From Streptomyces camponoticapitis (GTDB taxonomy: Bacteria; Actinomycetota; Actinomycetes; Streptomycetales; Streptomycetaceae), in contig NZ_BMMV01000022.1 in assembly GCF_014646115.1 (NCBI RefSeq), forward strand, positions 62,001 through 126,000: a DNA stretch of 64,000 nt. Reading direction: 5' to 3'. The position numbers were made by a program, and so were the translations under genes. Positions within the stretch are counted from its first letter, which is position 1, and every line of letters starts with the position of its first letter. Positions 60,364 to 64,000 of the stretch are shown here, piece after piece. A model generated the notes under the pieces. The model ran no database searches. It was not told where the DNA came from and saw only the letters and a program-made list of their open reading frames with translations.

Positions 60364-61443
60364 TCAGAAGACGATCAGGGCCCGGCCGCCGCGCCCGGCG
60401 AGCATGTTCTCGAAAGCCGCCGGAATCCCGCCAAGACCGATCCGCTCGGTCACCAGCGAGCCCAGGTCAAGGCGCCCGGCCCGGACGTGTTCGGCTATGG
60501 CAGGGAGATCGCGGACGGGGTCGCAGTTGCCGTACACGCACCCGGACAGTGTGCGGCCCCAGTGGAACAGCTCCAGCGCGTTGAACGTGACCTGCTGGTC
60601 CTTGCCGCCGATGCCGACGACCGTGGTCCGGCCGCCCCGGCGGGTGGACTCCCAGGCCGTACGGATGGTGACGGCGCGGCCGACGCACTCGACCGCGACA
60701 TCCGCCCCCCGTCCTCCGGTGAGCTTGCGGACGTCCTTGGCCGTGGTGGCGGACGAGACGAGATAGTCCGTGGCTCCGGCCGCCCGCGCCAACTCCTCCT
60801 TTTCCGGGGAGACATCGACCGCGACGATGGTCGACGCCCCGGCGATCCGGGCGGACTGGAGCACCGCCAGACCGACCCCGCCCACGCCGAAGACCACGAC
60901 GCTCTCGCCCGCGCGCACCTTCGCGGAGTGGTGCACCGCGCCGTATCCGGTGAGGACGGCGCAGCCGAGCAGCGCCGCGTCGGTCAGCGGGATGCCGTCG
61001 GGGGCGGGCAGGACGCAGTTGGCGGCGACGACCGTCTCCTCGGCGAACGTGGCGACGTTCAGGCCGGGATGGAGTTCCCTCCCGTCGGCCGCACGGGCGT
61101 GGATCGCGCCCGCGCCGGCCAACGCCGAGGCGCAGAGCCAGACTTCGCCGAGCCCGCAGTGGTGGCACTCTCCGCAGGACGGCGCCCAGTTGAGGACCAC
61201 ACCGTCGCCCGGCGCGACATGGCCGACGCCCTCGCCGACGGACAGGACGGTGCCCGCGCCCTCGTGGCCGAGGACTGCGGGGACCGGCACCCTCATGGTG
61301 CCGTCGCTGAGGGACAGGTCGGAGTGGCAGACCCCGGCGGCGGCCAGGCGGATCCTCACCCGGCCGGGGCCGGGCTCGGGGAGTTCGATGTCGGTGAGCT
61401 CCAGCGGAGCTCCGACGGCGGGCAGGACGGCGGCGCGGACCAC
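60364..61443 (-). CDS. Zinc-binding alcohol dehydrogenase
   Basis: A 359-residue medium-chain dehydrogenase. Catalytic zinc residues lie in AGVCHSDLSLSDG and GHEGAGTV, the structural zinc site is CGECHHCGLGEVWLC and the cofactor motif is VVFGVGGVGLAVLQ. It resembles the mscR product but lacks the mycothiol-type opening. It starts 19 bp after the aldehyde dehydrogenase stop, so the pair converts an alcohol to an acid by way of an aldehyde. GTG start at 61443 with GGGAGAG about 12 nt upstream. Confidence 0.9.
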   Translation of the reverse strand: MVRAAVLPAVGAPLELTDIELPEPGPGRVRIRLAAAGVCHSDLSLSDGTMRVPVPAVLGHEGAGTVLSVGEGVGHVAPGDGVVLNWAPSCGECHHCGLGEVWLCASALAGAGAIHARAADGRELHPGLNVATFAEETVVAANCVLPAPDGIPLTDAALLGCAVLTGYGAVHHSAKVRAGESVVVFGVGGVGLAVLQSARIAGASTIVAVDVSPEKEELARAAGATDYLVSSATTAKDVRKLTGGRGADVAVECVGRAVTIRTAWESTRRGGRTTVVGIGGKDQQVTFNALELFHWGRTLSGCVYGNCDPVRDLPAIAEHVRAGRLDLGSLVTERIGLGGIPAAFENMLAGRGGRALIVF

Positions 61444-61462
61444 GATCGGTTTCTCTCCCGGC

Positions 61463-62875
61463 TCAGAACTGGAGGGACTTGGTCTGGAGGTACTCGGCGA
61501 GTCCGTGCCGGCCGAGTTCCCGGCCGACGCCCGACTGCTTGTAACCCCCGAAGGGCGCGAGGGGGTTGAACCTGCCGCCGTTGATGTCGACCTGGCCGGT
61601 GTCCATCCGCCGGGCGAAGGCGACGGCCTCACTCTCCTCGCCCGCCCACACCGCGCCGGCGAGGCCGTAAACGGTGCCGTTGGCGATCCGCAGTGCGTCG
61701 TCCTCGTCCTCGTACCTGAGGATGGACAGCACGGGGCCGAAGATCTCCTCCTGGGCGATCGTCATCTCCGGGGTGACATCGGCGAAGACGGTCGGGGCGA
61801 TGAAGTAGCCGGTGTCGTGCGGTGGTTGGGCCCCGCCCGCGACCAGCCGGGCGCCTTCGGCGACGCCCTTGTCGATGTAGCCGCGCACCCGGGCGTGCTG
61901 GGCGGCGTTGACGACGGGGCCCAGACGGCACAGTTCGTCCCGCGGGTCGCCCGGCCGGTACGGGGCGACGGCCGCCACGGCGGCCTCCACGGCTTCGTCG
62001 TAGCGGTCGGCGTGGACGAGCATGCGGGTCCACGCGCTGCAGGTCTGACCGGAGTTGGTCATCACGTTGGCGACCCCGGCCTTGACGGCCCTGGCGTGAT
62101 CGGCGCTCGGCAGGATGACGTTCGCCGACTTCCCGCCCAGCTCCAGTGCGACCCGCTTGACCGCGGCTCCGGCGGTGGCGCCGATCCGGCGGCCCACGGC
62201 GGTGGAGCCGGTGAAGGAGACCAGGTCGACGTCCTCGTGCGCGGCGAGCGCCTGCCCGGCGACCGTGCCGATGCCGGTGACCACGTTGACGACGCCCGGG
62301 GGCAGCCCCGCCTCCCGGACGGCCTCGGCGAAGAGCTGCGCGGTCAGCGGGGTGTCCTCGGCGGGCTTGACCACGATCACGCAGCCGGCGGCGAGCGCGG
62401 GGGCGACCTTGGCGACGATCTGGTGCAGCGGGTAGTTCCAGGGGGTGATCGCGCCGACGACACCCACCGGCTCCATCAGCACCGTCGAGTTGCCGATCCG
62501 CTCCTCGAAGGCGTAGGAGGCGGCGAGTTCGGCGTACGAGCCGGCGACGGCCACCGGCGACGACGCGTGCACCGCCTTCGACAGCCGCACCGGCGAGCCC
62601 AGTTCGGCGGTGACGGTCTCGGCCGTCTCGTCCTTGCGGGCGGCCATCACGTCCCGCAGGGCCGCCAGGCGCGCCGCGCGTTCGGCGGGCGGGGTGGCCG
62701 CCCAGCCGGGGAAGGCGGCCCGTGCGGCACGTACGGCGGCGTCGATGTCCTCGGCGGTGCCGGCCGGGACCTCGGCGATGACCTGCTCGGTCGCCGGGTT
62801 GACGACGGCGATGGTCCCGGTACCGGCGGCGGGGCGCCACTCGCCGCCGATGTACATGCTGCTCCGTGCCTTCAT
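61463..62875 (-). CDS. Aldehyde dehydrogenase family protein
   Basis: A 470-residue NAD(P)-dependent aldehyde dehydrogenase. The cofactor segment is SFTGSTAVGRRI, the catalytic Glu is in LELGGKSANV and the nucleophile Cys is in NSGQTCSAWTRML. GGYKQSGVGRELG at the C-terminal end is a family mark. The ATG has GGGAGGA before it. It heads an operon with the alcohol dehydrogenase. A 19-bp dyad lies 58 bp upstream. Substrate unknown. Confidence 0.93.
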   Translation of the reverse strand: MKARSSMYIGGEWRPAAGTGTIAVVNPATEQVIAEVPAGTAEDIDAAVRAARAAFPGWAATPPAERAARLAALRDVMAARKDETAETVTAELGSPVRLSKAVHASSPVAVAGSYAELAASYAFEERIGNSTVLMEPVGVVGAITPWNYPLHQIVAKVAPALAAGCVIVVKPAEDTPLTAQLFAEAVREAGLPPGVVNVVTGIGTVAGQALAAHEDVDLVSFTGSTAVGRRIGATAGAAVKRVALELGGKSANVILPSADHARAVKAGVANVMTNSGQTCSAWTRMLVHADRYDEAVEAAVAAVAPYRPGDPRDELCRLGPVVNAAQHARVRGYIDKGVAEGARLVAGGAQPPHDTGYFIAPTVFADVTPEMTIAQEEIFGPVLSILRYEDEDDALRIANGTVYGLAGAVWAGEESEAVAFARRMDTGQVDINGGRFNPLAPFGGYKQSGVGRELGRHGLAEYLQTKSLQF

Positions 62876-62932
62876 CGCTGTTCCTCCCGGGGGACTGCCG
62901 CGTGCGGCCGCGGTCCGGTGTCGCCGGGACCC

Positions 62933-62951
62933 AAACTAGCGGTGTTAGTTT
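62933..62951. promoter_or_regulatory. Operator-like dyad before the aldehyde dehydrogenase operon
   Basis: AAACTAGC-GGT-GTTAGTTT is an 8-3-8 inverted repeat with one mismatch, of a type often bound by TetR-family repressors. It lies in the promoter region of the ALDH-ADH operon and close to the end of the ABC ATPase gene. No second copy was found in the window, so its regulator is probably outside. Confidence 0.55.
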
Positions 62952-63027
62952 TCCGGCGCCAGGGACTCCGGGAGTCCCGAACCTCACATCCGACGGCGAC
63001 GTCCCGTCCCCAGGCCCCGGCCCGTCG

Positions 63028-64000
63028 TCACATGTCGAGGCCGGGCATGTCCATGGGCGCGGGACAGATCCGCCGCCCGTAGTGGTCGAAGACATAGAGG
63101 TGCGCCAGGTCGACCAGGAGCGGCACCTGCGCACCCGTACGCAGGCGCATGTCCGGCCCGGTCCGCACGACGAGGTCGCTCGCCGTGATCGCCGGGCGGT
63201 CCGGGGTGTACGTGGCCGAGGCGTCCGCCTCCGGTTCGTCCAGGACCACGACGGGCCCCGACACATGGCCGGGCACATGCGCGGCGGCCCGTTCCCTCAG
63301 CCGCTCCAGCACCCCCGGTCCGCCCCGGCGGCGGCGCGGGGCCGTCCTCGGCCGGGGCGATTCGAGGTCGGGCACCACGGCGGGCCGCGAACCGGTGTTG
63401 AGATGCACCAGCGCCTCGTGCCCCTGGTACTCCATGTGCTCGACGATGCCGCTCAGCGCCACCTCGCCGGGGCGCGCCTGGCTCGCGGGCGCGATGCGCG
63501 CCGCCTCGGACCGCAGCCCGACGATGATCTGCCGGCCCTGCTGGATCCGGAGCAACTGGTGGTCGGGGCTGAGGGGTTCGGGCAGCGGCAGACGCTGCCG
63601 GCCGAGGTCGATCGACATCCGGCCCTGGAGGGGCGCGTAGACGACCGCCTGGAGCAGATTGATACGCGGGGTGCCGATGAAGGCGGCGACGAAGACGTTC
63701 CGCGGCAGCGCGTACACCTCGCGGGGTGAACTGACCTGCTGGAGCACGCCGCCGCGCATCACCGCGACCCGGTCGCCGAGCGACATCGCCTCGGCCTGGT
63801 CATGGGTCACATAGACCGTCGTGACCCCCAGGTCGGCGGTCAACTGGGCTATCTCGGCCCGCAGATGGTTGCGCAGCTTGGCGTCCAGGTTGGACAGCGG
63901 CTCGTCCATGAGGAAGGCCGACGGACGCCGCGAGATGGCGCGGCCCATCGCGACACGCTGGCGTTCACCGCCCGAGAGCTGGCTGGGGTAGCGATCGAGG
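63028..64000 (-). CDS. ABC transporter ATP-binding protein, MalK/UgpC type (C-terminal part)
   Basis: Runs off the right edge; about 324 C-terminal residues are present. The visible part starts within YPSQLSGGERQRVAMGRAIS (signature motif), then Walker B FLMDEPLSNLDAKLR and the switch His in VYVTHDQAEAMS. The C-terminal half is the TOBE-type regulatory domain found in ATPases for sugar importers (GLRSEAARI, GIVEHMEYQGHEALVHLN), with a Pro/Arg-rich insertion near residues 190-235 of the visible part. The P-loop lies outside the window. In Streptomyces such an ATPase often serves several sugar importers. Confidence 0.9.
   Translation of the reverse strand, partial: LDRYPSQLSGGERQRVAMGRAISRRPSAFLMDEPLSNLDAKLRNHLRAEIAQLTADLGVTTVYVTHDQAEAMSLGDRVAVMRGGVLQQVSSPREVYALPRNVFVAAFIGTPRINLLQAVVYAPLQGRMSIDLGRQRLPLPEPLSPDHQLLRIQQGRQIIVGLRSEAARIAPASQARPGEVALSGIVEHMEYQGHEALVHLNTGSRPAVVPDLESPRPRTAPRRRRGGPGVLERLRERAAAHVPGHVSGPVVVLDEPEADASATYTPDRPAITASDLVVRTGPDMRLRTGAQVPLLVDLAHLYVFDHYGRRICPAPMDMPGLDM

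Overview
The window is a high-GC, densely coded chromosomal segment of a Streptomyces. The evidence is the strong third-position GC bias, frequent GTG starts, the chaplin pair chpC/chpH, gylR-glpFKD, mshC, soxR of the actinobacterial type and the PAC2 protein ParJ. From memory, the gene order (trmI, M50 protease, recB-like nuclease, LuxR regulator, metH, gylR-glpFKD, parJ, mshC, corA, chpC-chpH, gntR-gntKP, soxR) closely follows the S. coelicolor core chromosome from about SCO1649 to SCO1700. No insertion sequence, CRISPR array, rRNA operon or prophage is visible. There is one tRNA, Leu-GAG.

Layout. At 1-5.1 kb lie a ferredoxin tail, a small secreted protein, the tRNA m1A methyltransferase trmI, a site-2 protease, a RecB-like nuclease and a stand-alone response regulator. 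At 5.1-11.7 kb (minus strand) are an orphan peptide-binding lipoprotein, a HAD phosphatase and metH. At 11.8-16.9 kb is the glycerol regulon gylR-glpF-glpK-glpD, with two matching candidate GylR operators. At 17.0-23.7 kb is a probable accessory L-fucose/L-fuconate catabolic unit: a FadR-type regulator facing an operon of L-fuconate dehydratase, an SDR dehydrogenase and a three-part sugar ABC importer. Both ends carry the same candidate operator, and the two convergent stop codons are separated by a perfect 78-bp palindrome. At 23.9-29.2 kb are parJ, a small protein with a possible amyloid-signalling tail, and mshC with its three conserved but uncharacterised neighbours (kinase-like protein, DUF3090, phosphomutase-like protein).

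At 29.4-39.5 kb are corA, a ferritin-like protein, an F420-type oxidoreductase, an aldo/keto reductase, a RecD-like helicase with degraded catalytic motifs, small conserved proteins, the chaplins and an M20 peptidase. At 39.6-45.4 kb are tRNA-Leu, an orphan type II thioesterase, a mycothiol-dependent formaldehyde detoxification pair, and the gluconate module gntR / gntK-gntP. At 45.5-51.0 kb are a molybdopterin oxidoreductase with its cytochrome b partner, an ASCH protein, a flavin dehydrogenase, a Nudix hydrolase, a DUF202 pair and a histidine-rich repeat protein.

At 51-64 kb is a lipid/aldehyde region: an APH-like kinase with an acyl-CoA dehydrogenase, an SDR and its TetR (shared operator at both promoters), a zinc-ribbon protein, SoxR, a MaoC hydratase facing its TetR (again a shared operator), another TetR, an ArsR-type regulator with an EamA exporter, an aldehyde/alcohol dehydrogenase pair, and the C-terminal part of a sugar ABC ATPase that runs off the right edge.

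Themes. Several local regulons can be read directly from repeated operator-like sequences (GylR, the FadR-type regulator and two TetRs). Thiol and redox functions recur (mshC, mscR-MBL, soxR, F420 and Mo enzymes). Convergent gene pairs are commonly separated by long perfect hairpins. The most unusual items are the 78-bp palindrome, the RecD pseudohelicase, the putative Bell/amyloid-motif protein, and the kinase-like/phosphatase pair beside mshC.
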